From: Azospirillum fermentarium
Lineage (GTDB): Bacteria; Pseudomonadota; Alphaproteobacteria; Azospirillales; Azospirillaceae
Length of the DNA: 64,000 bases
Assembly: GCF_025961205.1 (NCBI RefSeq)
Contig: NZ_JAOQNH010000001.1
Location: forward strand, 2,380,001 to 2,444,000
Direction: 5' to 3'
Below are positions 1-7,202 of the stretch, piece after piece. Each line of letters opens with the position of its first letter. The first letter of the stretch is position 1. Position numbers and translations under genes: made by a program. The notes under the pieces were generated by a model. The model made no database searches, was not told where the DNA came from, and worked only from the letters and a program-made list of their open reading frames with translations.

Positions 1-1
1 G

Positions 2-349
2 GCGCAGATGAAGAACTTCCTCGACCAGACCGGCGGCCTGTGGGCGCGCGGCGCGCTGAACGGCAAGGTGGGCAGCGCCTTCACCTCCACCGCCACCCAG
101 CACGGCGGGCAGGAAAGCACCATCCTCAGCACCCACATCGTCCTGCTGCACCTGGGCATGGTGATCGTCGGCCTGCCCTATTCCTTCCAGGGTCAGATGG
201 GCGTGGACGAGGTGAAGGGCGGTTCGCCCTATGGCGCCTCCACCATCGCCGGCGGCGACGGCTCGCGCCAGCCCTCGGCGGCGGATCTGGACGGTGCGCG
301 CTATCAGGGCCGCCACGTGGCGGAAATCGCGGGCAAGCTGACCGCCTGA
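2..349 (+). CDS. wrbA: NAD(P)H:quinone oxidoreductase WrbA, C-terminal part
   Basis: This is the C-terminal part of a flavodoxin-like quinone reductase. The reading frame is already open at base 2 and the start lies left of the window. WrbA enzymes bind FMN and reduce quinones by two electrons with NAD(P)H in the cytoplasm, which avoids semiquinone radicals. Visible signatures are the segment LDQTGGLW, the run [16 protein letters not shown], which forms part of the FMN and active-site surface in this family, and the tail motif [18 protein letters not shown], which is diagnostic for WrbA. It ends at TGA 347-349. A glutathionyl-hydroquinone reductase follows 31 nt downstream in the same direction, so the two may form a quinone detoxification unit. 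Identity is secure; only the N-terminus is unseen. Confidence 0.93.
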   Translation, partial: AQMKNFLDQTGGLWARGALNGKVGSAFTSTATQHGGQESTILSTHIVLLHLGMVIVGLPYSFQGQMGVDEVKGGSPYGASTIAGGDGSRQPSAADLDGARYQGRHVAEIAGKLTA

Positions 350-380
350 TCCCTCTTCTCTTTCACAAAGGAGGCTCCCG

Positions 381-1331
381 ATGGGCTTGCTGATCGACGG
401 CCGTTGGCATGACCGCTGGTACGACACCTCGACCACCGGGGGCGCCTTTGTCCGGCCCGATACCCAGTTCCGCGACCGGGTGTCCGACGACGGTTCCACA
501 CCGTTTCCGGCGGAAGCCGGGCGCTATCACCTCTATGTCTCCTACGCCTGCCCGTGGGCGCACCGCACGCTGATCGCCCGCGCGCTGAAGAAGCTGGACG
601 ATGTGATTTCCGTCACCGTGGTCGATCCGCTGATGCGCGAGCACGGCTGGGTCATCCCCGAGGGATCGGACCCGGTGAACAACGCCCGCTTCCTGCACGA
701 GGTCTACACGCGGGCGGAGCCGGACTACACGGGCCGGGTGACGGTGCCGGTGCTGTGGGACAAGGAAAACGGCACCATCGTCAGCAACGAATCCGCCGAC
801 ATCCTGCGGATGCTCAACAGCGCCTTCAACGCCGTCGGCGATGCGTCGGTGGATCTCTACCCCGAGGATCTGCGCGGCGAGATCGACGCCCTGAACACCG
901 TCATCTATGACCGGGTGAACAACGGGGTGTACAAGGCCGGCTTCGCTACCGCCCAGGACAAGTACGAGGCGGCGTTCGACGCGCTGTTCGCCACCCTGGA
1001 CGATCTCGACGCCCGGCTGTCCACCCGCCGCTATCTGCTGGGGGACCGCATCACCGAAGCGGATTGGCGCCTGTTCACCACGCTGGTGCGGTTCGACGCG
1101 GTGTATGTGGGGCATTTCAAGTGCAACCTGCGCCGCATCGCCGATTACCCGCACCTGTCGGGGTATCTGCGGGATCTCTATCAGGTTCCGGGCATCGCCG
1201 GGACCGTCCATTTCGACCACATCAAGCGGCATTATTACGCCAGCCACACCCAGATCAATCCCACGGCCATCGTGCCCAAGGGACCGGCGCTCGACCTCGA
1301 CGCCCCCCATGGCCGCGGCCGCCTCGGGTAA
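381..1331 (+). CDS. Glutathionyl-hydroquinone reductase (Xi-class GST, YqjG/ECM4 family)
   Basis: This 316-residue cytosolic enzyme is predicted to remove glutathione from glutathionyl-hydroquinones, giving the hydroquinone and GSSG. Its length is typical for the Xi class. The catalytic cysteine is Cys57 in YACPWAHRT, the CPWA signature that separates this class from ordinary GSTs. The GST N-terminal fold covers about residues 45-150 and includes IVSNESADILRML, the glutathione-binding loop. The all-helical C-terminal domain (about 165-300) carries TEADWRLFTTLVRFD. The ATG at 381 is preceded by a strong AAAGGAGG at 367-374. Downstream of wrbA and 12 nt upstream of a pirin gene, it belongs to a small redox and quinone-handling run. 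A plain GST is unlikely given the CPWA motif. Confidence 0.92.
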   Translation: MGLLIDGRWHDRWYDTSTTGGAFVRPDTQFRDRVSDDGSTPFPAEAGRYHLYVSYACPWAHRTLIARALKKLDDVISVTVVDPLMREHGWVIPEGSDPVNNARFLHEVYTRAEPDYTGRVTVPVLWDKENGTIVSNESADILRMLNSAFNAVGDASVDLYPEDLRGEIDALNTVIYDRVNNGVYKAGFATAQDKYEAAFDALFATLDDLDARLSTRRYLLGDRITEADWRLFTTLVRFDAVYVGHFKCNLRRIADYPHLSGYLRDLYQVPGIAGTVHFDHIKRHYYASHTQINPTAIVPKGPALDLDAPHGRGRLG

Positions 1332-1343
1332 GGAACCACTGAC

Positions 1344-2051
1344 ATGATCGAGCTTCGCCCCTTCGACCGCCTTGGCCGTTTCGACGCCGATTGGCTGAAG
1401 GCCCGCTATCATTTCAGCTTCGCCGACTACCACGACCCCGCGCGCATGGGGGTGGGGATGCTGCGGGTGTGGAACGACGACATCATCCTGCCCGGCACCG
1501 GCTTTCCGCCCCACCCGCACCGCGACATGGAAATCGTCACCTATGTCCGCGAGGGCGCCATCACCCACGAGGATCATCTGGGCAACCGTGGCCGCACCGA
1601 GGCCGGGGACGTGCAGGTGATGTCCGCCGGATCGGGGATCGTGCACGCCGAATACAATCTGGACGCGGAGCCGGCGCTGATCTACCAGATCTGGATCCGC
1701 ACCGACGCCCGCGGCCACACCCCGCGCTGGGCCAACCGCCAGTTCCCCAAGGACGAGCGGGCGGGCCAGCTGGTCCCCCTCGCCTCCGGCCGCCCGGAGG
1801 ACGAGGCGGCGGGTGCGCTCCACATCAACCAGAACGCCGCGGTTCTGGGCGCCACCCTGAAGGCGGGGCAGACCATCACCCACGCCATGGCGCCGGACCG
1901 CTGCGGTTATCTGGCCGTGGCCAAGGGGGCGGTGACGCTGAACGGCCAGCCTATGGGCTTGCGCGACGGCGCGGCCATCGAGGACGAGCCGTCCCTGACC
2001 ATCACCGCGGTGGAGGATGCGGAAATCCTGCTGGTGGACACGGTGGCGTAA
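1344..2051 (+). CDS. Pirin family protein (YhhW-like, putative quercetin 2,3-dioxygenase)
   Basis: This 235-residue bicupin belongs to the bacterial pirin group typified by E. coli YhhW. The metal ligands of that group fall at His57, His59, His101 and Glu103, and all four occur here at exactly those positions, in PPHPHRDME and IVHAEYN. Some members oxidise quercetin, but the physiological substrate is uncertain, so a cytosolic metal-dependent cupin oxygenase is the safest description. The length is normal for YhhW (about 231). It starts 12 nt after the glutathionyl-hydroquinone reductase, with AAGGAA upstream of the ATG, and a good intrinsic terminator follows the stop codon. It is therefore probably the last gene of the wrbA-GST-pirin transcription unit. 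Confidence 0.9.
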   Translation: MIELRPFDRLGRFDADWLKARYHFSFADYHDPARMGVGMLRVWNDDIILPGTGFPPHPHRDMEIVTYVREGAITHEDHLGNRGRTEAGDVQVMSAGSGIVHAEYNLDAEPALIYQIWIRTDARGHTPRWANRQFPKDERAGQLVPLASGRPEDEAAGALHINQNAAVLGATLKAGQTITHAMAPDRCGYLAVAKGAVTLNGQPMGLRDGAAIEDEPSLTITAVEDAEILLVDTVA

Positions 2052-2062
2052 GACGGAACCAG

Positions 2063-2097
2063 GGGCGCCGGCCATCACCGGCGCCCGTCTCCTTTTT
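2063..2097 (+). terminator. Rho-independent terminator after the pirin gene
   Basis: A 9-bp perfect GC-rich stem (GGGCGCCGG at 2063-2071 and CCGGCGCCC at 2078-2086) encloses a 6-nt loop. A short CTCC spacer and five T residues at 2093-2097 follow. It begins 11 nt after the pirin stop codon and closes the quinone/pirin transcription unit. Confidence 0.75.
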
Positions 2098-2149
2098 GGT
2101 GTTGTCCATGGGTTGACAGCCGGCCTGTCATGACCGAGAGTCCCGGTCC

Positions 2150-2806
2150 ATGTGCTCGATGCTCGTGAAACGCCGGGAACTGCTGATGGGCTGCGGTGTC
2201 CTGCTGCTGCTGCCGTCCCCCGCCCTGGCGCTGCCGTCCACCCCGCGCCGCCTGTCGTTACGCAACCAGAACACGGGCGAGACCTTCGACGGCCCCTACC
2301 GCGATGCGTCCGGTCCGCTGCCCGACGCCATGGCCGATCTGGGGAAATTCCTGCGCGACCACCGGGCGAACAAGACCGGCCCGGTGGATGTGGGGACGCT
2401 GGATTTCCTGGCCGACATCATGGACGCGGTGGGCCAGAACAAGGCGACGATTCTGTCGGCCTTCCGCACCCCCGAAACCAACGCGATGCTGGCGAGCAAG
2501 AGCCTTGGCGTTGCCGAGCACAGCCAGCACCTTCTGGGCAAGGCGCTGGACGTGTCCTTCGCCTCCCGCCTGCCCGACGCGCACCTGAAGGCGCTGGAGA
2601 TGAAGCGCGGCGGCGTGGGGTGGTATCCGCGCTCGTTCTTCCTGCACCTGGACACCGGCCCGGTGCGAAGCTGGGAGATGTTCGGGCGCAACCTCGACAA
2701 TCTGTTCGCTCCCGGCGTGAGGGGCCGGCTGCGCACCGTCGCCGACCGGATGAAGCTTCACCGCGCCCTCGCCAAGCGGCGGATCGCGGCGGCGGAGCGG
2801 CGGTGA
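2150..2806 (+). CDS. DUF882 / M15-type exported murein peptidase-like protein
   Basis: This 218-residue exported protein belongs to the DUF882 (YcbK/MepK-like) branch of the M15 metallopeptidase fold, whose characterised members cleave peptidoglycan cross-links in the periplasm. The N-terminus carries KRRELLMGCGVLLLLPSPALA, which reads as a signal peptide of Tat type with cleavage after ALA (about residue 28). The zinc-site pattern of the family is present: HSQHLLGKALD gives His127 and Asp134, and HLDTG gives His166 with Asp168. The C-terminal VRSW motif is typical. The first ATG (2150) is used here; a second Met at codon 4 is possible. No partner is adjacent. The exact bond cleaved cannot be read from sequence. 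Confidence 0.85.
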   Translation: MCSMLVKRRELLMGCGVLLLLPSPALALPSTPRRLSLRNQNTGETFDGPYRDASGPLPDAMADLGKFLRDHRANKTGPVDVGTLDFLADIMDAVGQNKATILSAFRTPETNAMLASKSLGVAEHSQHLLGKALDVSFASRLPDAHLKALEMKRGGVGWYPRSFFLHLDTGPVRSWEMFGRNLDNLFAPGVRGRLRTVADRMKLHRALAKRRIAAAERR

Positions 2807-2831
2807 GGGCCGTCAGGGAGATCACACCGTA

Positions 2832-3123
2832 CACCCGCCCTTGCCAAGTGGAGGGTTTGCGGCTGGTGTGGGCGCAGATCATCACGAACCCCCTCCGGCT
2901 CGATGCGGAAATAAAGCGCGTAGGGAAAGTGGCGCACCAACGCTTGGCGAATTCCCGCGTGGACTACGGGAAAATGCAACGGATTCACCCCGATCCGGGC
3001 GACCGTGGCATCAATCGCTGAAAAGAAACGGTTCCCCAAGTCAAAGACCCGGCTGTCAGACTATGACTGTGCCTCGCGCAGATCGGCTTCGGCGCCCGGC
3101 AGGAAGAAAACGGGAAGGCTCAC
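2832..3123 (-). pseudogene. Broken ParE/RelE-type toxin (nonsense codon plus frameshift)
   Basis: This is a remnant of a ParE/RelE-superfamily toxin downstream of an intact antitoxin gene. The GTG start at 3123 overlaps the antitoxin TGA in a GTGA, as in working operons. The family N-terminus FLPGAEADLREAQS is clear, but codon 21 is TAG (3061-3063) where the family usually has Trp. The frame then continues with RVFDLGNRFFSAIDATVARIG and HFPVVHAGIRQALVRHFPYALYFRIEPEGVR. Around 2883-2889 the frame is lost: the expected C-terminus CAHTSRKPSTWQGRV continues in another frame, consistent with loss of two bases (or gain of one) in a GTGTG-like stretch. A Met codon after the stop could give a 93-residue fragment with a wrong tail, which is unlikely to be active. 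Confidence 0.85.
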
Positions 3124-3329
3124 GGGGTGCCCGAACGCAGCCGGGCGCGGACCTCCGCCCAGGGAACGGCATGGGCGCGGGTTTCGGCGAAAGTGGCATT
3201 GCGTCGGTCAATCTCAGCCTTCGACTCCGCCGACAGGGGAACATCAGCTTCACTCAAGCTGCCCAACAAATCATCAGCCAGATCAAGACGCTCTCGCGGT
3301 GTCAGAAGGCTGAAATCAATGCTCGGCAT
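3120..3329 (-). CDS. Antitoxin of a ParE/RelE-type toxin-antitoxin module
   Basis: A 69-residue protein beginning MPSIDFSLLTPRERLDLADD, with a helical C-terminus rich in Arg and Glu (AEIDRRNATFAETRAHAVPW). This matches the short addiction-module component family paired with RelE/ParE toxins, in which the antitoxin binds and neutralises its toxin. Two ATGs (3335 and 3329) lie close together. GGAG is 8 nt from 3329 but only 2 nt from 3335, so 3329 is preferred. The stop codon overlaps the GTG of the toxin pseudogene, so the pair was once translationally coupled. The antitoxin frame is intact although its toxin is destroyed, making it an orphan that could still buffer a related toxin elsewhere in the genome. 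Confidence 0.8.
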   Translation of the reverse strand: MPSIDFSLLTPRERLDLADDLLGSLSEADVPLSAESKAEIDRRNATFAETRAHAVPWAEVRARLRSGTP

Positions 3330-3544
3330 TGGCATATCTCCGTAACAGACCGTTGAAAGGATGGCATTGGGACTGCCGTCTGTCGAGAATAGTGCACCGT
3401 TGCCGATTGTATGAAATTTCACCACGCACTTGGCTGCCGACGGAGCGCGACGGAGTAGTGAGAGGACAGCCTTACGGCGGGCAGCTTATCAGGTACCGTC
3501 GCGACAGGGCTAAGAACGGACTTTTGTAGGATATAATTTTATTG

Positions 3545-3560
3545 TATCATAATTATGATA
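3545..3560. promoter_or_regulatory. 16-bp perfect palindrome upstream of the AT-rich orphan gene
   Basis: TATCATAATTATGATA is self-complementary and lies 108 nt before the orphan start, inside an AT-rich stretch (about 3520-3668) that probably holds its promoter. It could be an operator for a dimeric repressor, but no regulator gene is adjacent. The rest of the 339-nt space between the antitoxin start (3329) and the orphan start (3669) contains only the leader ORF at 3595 and no other gene I can support. Confidence 0.45.
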
Positions 3561-3594
3561 TTCATCATCAAGTTAGAGAACAGGAGTTATTGCT

Positions 3595-3630
3595 ATGCCC
3601 ATATCAAATAAAAAATTAATTAATTATTAA
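3595..3630 (+). CDS. Candidate 11-residue leader peptide
   Basis: A minimal ORF encoding MPISNKKLINY followed by TAA. The ATG at 3595 has a strong AGGAG (3582-3586) at a spacing of 8 nt, a better ribosome binding site than that of the large gene 38 nt downstream. This is the arrangement of a leader peptide, or of a short decoy ORF controlling translation or transcription of the following gene. There is no run of a single regulatory codon and no obvious attenuator hairpin, so a classical attenuation mechanism is not shown. It could also be chance in AT-rich DNA. Confidence 0.35.
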   Translation: MPISNKKLINY

Positions 3631-3668
3631 ATTAACATCAATTTTAGATTTGTCTGCAGGAATATATT

Positions 3669-4961
3669 ATGAAACGCGCAGATGACATTAAGCAAAAACT
3701 TGCATTTTCACTTTTAAAGCACAACAATCTCCATAGTGAAATAGATTATTCACAAAAAAATGATGCGGATATTGCTTTTATTGGTCAGAAAGTTGGTGAT
3801 ATATTGAGTGGGTGTAGGGAGTGTTTTGACTATTGTGCAAAAGATATGGCGGAAACTTTTGTATTGCAGAGTGCTAATCAAAATATGGTGAGTCGCTATT
3901 TTTCTGGAAAGGCAAAGGCATATTTCCCATTCTTTCCAACCCAGCTTTTGAACGGGACACTATTCTATGAACTGACCGCAACAGCTCCAGAATTATATGC
4001 TCATCTCTTCAATCTGGCGCACGAAATTGAGGAAAAGAAAATTATACCCGGTACGGTAATTGGCTATGACGTATGTAAGACATTAAATGAAATCGTAAAT
4101 GATAAAAAGCATGATCAAATTACAGTTGCAAGGATTCGAGACAATGCAGCTACGCGCATAAGTTTTTCAGGCGGTACAGAGATTACAATTTCTCCGATGT
4201 TTCCCTTTACAGATAGACCTGATTTCAGCGCAGATATTGATGCAGAGCAAATGATTGGTTCAGATGGCGTGCAAATTAAATATGTTCGTGAGTATCGACT
4301 CTACCATAACAACTGGGAAGTAGAGAGATTTTGCCTTCACTCGATTCAGGCAACTAAATTCATTCTTTCGGATATTTACCAGAATTTTTTCAGGCTCTCT
4401 CGCGATTATTTTGATCCATGGGAGACTATAAAACCGGAAGATGTGAAAAGTGGCGAGGCACTTTTGCGATCGATCTCGCCAATCAATAATCGCCCGCTTC
4501 GGGTGGTTCTTTTGCTAGATGATGTGGAGTCCGCAAACATTAAGATAACATTTGAGGGCTATATTGAGGCAACAGATGCCACATATATTTCATTAGCAAG
4601 ATTGTTTATGTTTATTTTTGAAAAATATTTTCAATATTTTGTTAAATTAGAGTTGGAAAAATACATCATGGAAAATTGGAAAAAATTTGATTCAAAAAAT
4701 CACACTCCAAGATACTTTGAGATGGTGAAATCATTTCACAGAAGAAAAATTATAGTGATAAATGAATTTAAGCGCATTGAATTTAACAAAATTTTATTTG
4801 GTATTGGAAGCAAATTCTGTTGCAATGAAAATATATTACTGCAACAAGAAATGGATATCCAATCAATGCAGTCCGCCATTGCCATTATCAACAGTAGTAC
4901 GGAAAATTTTGCTTTATATACCGATGCATCTGGACAGGTAATAAAATGTTGTATTTTATGA
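3669..4961 (+). CDS. AT-rich orphan gene, 430-residue protein of unknown function
   Basis: I do not recognise this protein. Its base composition (roughly 38% GC by eye) and its AAA/ATT/AAT-rich codon use differ sharply from all neighbours at about 68% GC, so it was almost certainly acquired recently. The ATG has AGGAA 7 nt upstream. The product is predicted soluble, with no signal peptide and no clear transmembrane segment. The N-terminus is helical and charged (KRADDIKQKLAFSLLKHN). A central region is rich in aromatic residues (IYQNFFRLSRDYFDPWETI), and a helical segment around residues 310-345 (LARLFMFIFEKYFQYF) is strongly amphipathic. The last five residues are Lys-Cys-Cys-Ile-Leu, which resembles a CaaX box. 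It sits between a decayed toxin-antitoxin locus and an IS element, a typical accessory niche, so defence or host-interaction roles are possible but unsupported. Confidence 0.8.
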   Translation: MKRADDIKQKLAFSLLKHNNLHSEIDYSQKNDADIAFIGQKVGDILSGCRECFDYCAKDMAETFVLQSANQNMVSRYFSGKAKAYFPFFPTQLLNGTLFYELTATAPELYAHLFNLAHEIEEKKIIPGTVIGYDVCKTLNEIVNDKKHDQITVARIRDNAATRISFSGGTEITISPMFPFTDRPDFSADIDAEQMIGSDGVQIKYVREYRLYHNNWEVERFCLHSIQATKFILSDIYQNFFRLSRDYFDPWETIKPEDVKSGEALLRSISPINNRPLRVVLLLDDVESANIKITFEGYIEATDATYISLARLFMFIFEKYFQYFVKLELEKYIMENWKKFDSKNHTPRYFEMVKSFHRRKIIVINEFKRIEFNKILFGIGSKFCCNENILLQQEMDIQSMQSAIAIINSSTENFALYTDASGQVIKCCIL

Positions 4962-5060
4962 ATTTCTGACTACCTGCCTTTTTATCGGACTTATCTGTAG
5001 TTACTACTTAGCGAAATATCCGGTGTCTTCGTTTCGACTCTGAAAGCAGCCAGACTGTTT

Positions 5061-5078
5061 AAGCCCATTTCGGGCTTT
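5061..5078 (+). terminator. Possible terminator of the orphan gene, interrupted by the IS
   Basis: AAGCCC (5061-5066) pairs with GGGCTT (5072-5077) around a 5-nt loop, followed by only a short T run before the TTAG target duplication at 5077-5080. The hairpin is 99 nt after the orphan stop codon. The insertion sequence entered immediately at its 3' side, so any longer T tract was separated from the stem. Confidence 0.4.
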
Positions 5079-5173
5079 AGCAGGGCGCGGAAAAACGGAC
5101 CGATGCGGTGGCATTGTCTCCGCTGAAGCTTGGAAATGGTGTTTTCGGGGCCTGTTTTGGTCTGGATGGCGCC

Positions 5174-5187
5174 TTTTTCCGCGCCCT
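5174..5187. repeat. Internal extra copy of the IS terminal repeat
   Basis: TTTTTCCGCGCCCT inside the IS repeats the right-end terminal sequence and faces the left end at 5081. With flanking bases it agrees with the right end even better than the left end does (GGCGCGGAAAAAGGC shared). The 5081-5187 segment is therefore bounded by inverted transposase-end sequences, like a 107-bp MITE nested in the IS left margin. No TTAG follows 5187, so it is not flanked by its own target duplication. Confidence 0.6.
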
Positions 5188-5227
5188 CAGGCTCCTGGAG
5201 CCGCCATTCAGGCGGACTCCGGGATGA

Positions 5228-6304
5228 TTATGCCGTTGTCAGCAGCTTGGGCAGACGGATCAGGTTATAGGCGGCGGCAGTCAGCGTGAACATCCAACCG
5301 ACGCGGGCGGTGCCGCGGTGACGGGTCTTGCGCAGCCCCGCCCCCTTGATCCAGCCGAAGACCTCCTCGATCCGCTTGCGGATGCGCAAGGACACGGCAT
5401 AGCCGGGGTGACGGGTGGTCCGGCCATCAATGGCTGAGCGGCGGTTGCTGGTGTTCTGGGCAACGTGCGGGGTGGCGCCCAGGCGGCGCATGTTCGCCAC
5501 GAAATCCTTGGTGTCGTAAGCCTTGTCGGCGCCCAGCGTGATGCGGTGGCAGCCGGAGATGGCCTCGACCATCGACACCGCCGCCTCGCGTTCGGCCAAG
5601 CCCGTAGCCGCCGTCAGCCGGACATCCACCACCAGAGCATGGCGGTTCTCCATCAGCGCGTGGCCCATGAAGGCCAGCTTCGCCGGCTGCCCGTTGCCCT
5701 TGCGGTAGAGACGCGCCTCGGGATCGGTTGTGGAGGCATGCGTTTCGTTGGACCGTTTCTCACCGTGAAAGTCGCGCTCGCCGTTGCGGCCCGGCCCCGG
5801 CGGCTCACCGCTGCCATCTTTGGGCCGGAAGCTCTTCACGCTGGCCCACGCCTCGATCAGCGTGCCGTCCACCGAGAAGTGCTCGTCCGACAGCAGCGCC
5901 TTGACCCGCGGCTGATCCAGCACGGTGGCCAGGAACGTGGCCGCCACATCCCCCGCCAGCAAACGCTCACGGTTCTTGGTGAAGACCGTCACGTCCCACA
6001 CCGGGGCGTCCATCGACAGCCCGACGAACCAGCGGAACAGCAGGTTGTAATCAAGCTGCTCCATCAACTGGCGTTCCGAGCGCACCGAGTAGAAGGCCTG
6101 GAGCAGCAGCGCCCGCAGCAGCTTCTCCGGTGCGATCGACGGCCGCCCGATCTTCGAGTACAGACCCTCGAAGGCTGGCGACATCACCTCCAGCGCTTCA
6201 TCCACGATGGCCCGGATCGCCCGCAACGGGTGGTTGGCCGGAACCCGAGCCTCACAGCTCACGTAGCTGAACAGACCCTCGCTGCGTTCGTCCGAACCCC
6301 GCAT
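5228..6304 (-). CDS. IS5-family transposase (DDE)
   Basis: A 358-residue single-frame DDE transposase that cuts and joins the ends of the surrounding IS. The N-terminal domain (about 15-130) contains VPANHPLRAIRAIVDEAL and RSERQLMEQLDYNLLFRWF, characteristic of the IS5/IS4 superfamily. Catalytic acidic residues are visible as the first Asp in FSVDGTLIEAW, the second Asp in LGADKAYDTKDF, and Glu in RIEEVFGWIKG, a DDE order with a YREK-like helix near the C-terminus. The ATG (6304) lies 80 bp inside the right inverted repeat. The frame is uninterrupted and no programmed frameshift is needed, so the enzyme is probably functional. Confidence 0.95.
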   Translation of the reverse strand: MRGSDERSEGLFSYVSCEARVPANHPLRAIRAIVDEALEVMSPAFEGLYSKIGRPSIAPEKLLRALLLQAFYSVRSERQLMEQLDYNLLFRWFVGLSMDAPVWDVTVFTKNRERLLAGDVAATFLATVLDQPRVKALLSDEHFSVDGTLIEAWASVKSFRPKDGSGEPPGPGRNGERDFHGEKRSNETHASTTDPEARLYRKGNGQPAKLAFMGHALMENRHALVVDVRLTAATGLAEREAAVSMVEAISGCHRITLGADKAYDTKDFVANMRRLGATPHVAQNTSNRRSAIDGRTTRHPGYAVSLRIRKRIEEVFGWIKGAGLRKTRHRGTARVGWMFTLTAAAYNLIRLPKLLTTA

Positions 6305-6496
6305 CGCCCCCTCGCCGGCCTCATTCTCTACGAAATGAGAGAATCACGACCGGCCAGCCGGGCATAGCCTTTTTCCGCGCCCTGTTAGATTACGGGAGAT
6401 CAATTTCCGCTTTTGGCGCAAAGCCCCTTCCCACCAAACACCCTCCCCCGCCACTCCCAGAGTGACGGGGGAAGCGCATCTCCCCAAAAGCCCCCC

Positions 6497-7012
6497 CTAC
6501 ACGCTTTCCACCACCGGCAGCAACCGTGCCAGCAGCGCCTTCGCGCGGTCGTGGGCGGCGTTGGCGTGGTGGTCCAGGGTGGGGAGGCCGCAGCGGGCCG
6601 CTTCGGTGTCCCAGCGTTTTTTCGTGGCGGATACCGCGTCCTGAACGGCGGGGAAGGCCGCCTGCATCGCCGGCTGGTCGGGCACCGGGATCAGGCGCAG
6701 GAGGCGGTAGAACTCGTTGGTGGTGGAAATCCGGATGGGGAAGGTCTGGCCGTCGGGAAGCTGCACCATCCCCAACGTCACGGCGCGGGGGCCGATGCGG
6801 CGGGTCAGGGCGGTGCGCAGGCGGTTGGCGTCGCGGCGCAAAGCCGCCGCGTCATAGGCGGCCTGGGTCCAGGCACGGCGCAGGGCGGAGTCGGGGGACA
6901 GACCCTCCTCCGCCGCCGCAAGTGGGGCGGCCAGGACCGGGGCCGCCGTGGCGGCCCCTAATAAAGAACGGCGGGATACGGTTACGGTTGTGTTATCGTC
7001 GTTGGTAGCCAT
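6497..7012 (-). CDS. Tat-exported protein of unknown function
   Basis: A 171-residue protein starting MATNDDNTTVTVSRRSLLGA. The twin-arginine motif SRRSLLG, a short hydrophobic segment and AAPLAAAEE indicate Tat export with cleavage near residue 35. The mature part is helical, rich in Ala and Arg, and has one ordered segment, RAVTLGMVQLPDGQTFPIRISTTNEFYRLLRLIP. No catalytic motif is recognised. Although the frame is open further upstream, the ATG at 7012 is preferred because it places the twin arginines at residues 14-15. It stands alone between the IS element and a repeat-containing spacer. An imperfect 13-bp hairpin (6444-6472) downstream of its stop may act in termination. Confidence 0.7.
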   Translation of the reverse strand: MATNDDNTTVTVSRRSLLGAATAAPVLAAPLAAAEEGLSPDSALRRAWTQAAYDAAALRRDANRLRTALTRRIGPRAVTLGMVQLPDGQTFPIRISTTNEFYRLLRLIPVPDQPAMQAAFPAVQDAVSATKKRWDTEAARCGLPTLDHHANAAHDRAKALLARLLPVVESV

Positions 7013-7202
7013 GATCCGGGCTTTCCTTAAGCGGTGACGGATTGTGGTCAGGCCGGACGGAAGGGCGGCAACCCAACCGTTCGGCCGCTTCGGCGCCCGC
7101 GGGTCCGAAGATCCGGGGACAGCGAATCGTACATTCGTATGCCGAGTCCCGCAATCCGTTTCTGCGTTTCGAGCGTGCGGATTCACAACCACCGGACGGT
7201 AC

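Larger units (their letters stand above)
5081..6384 (-). mobile_element. Complete IS5-type insertion sequence, 1304 bp
   Basis: The element has 15-bp perfect terminal inverted repeats: CAGGGCGCGGAAAAA at 5081-5095, and its complement at 6370-6384. It is flanked by a 4-bp direct repeat TTAG at 5077-5080 and 6385-6388, which fits the YTAR target preference of the IS5 group. A single transposase gene fills most of it. Perfect ends and an exact duplication indicate a recent, probably still mobile copy. It lies just downstream of the AT-rich orphan gene. Confidence 0.93.

Noticed and set aside
363..2078. A 571-codon open frame on the minus strand opposite the GST and pirin genes
   Set aside because: It is a low-complexity Gly/Val/Arg/His translation with no motif. 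Both plus-strand genes have exact family motifs and ribosome binding sites.
5174..5187. Internal repeat as the true left end of the IS
   Set aside because: It faces the wrong way to pair with the right end and is not followed by TTAG, whereas 5081 pairs correctly and has the exact duplication.
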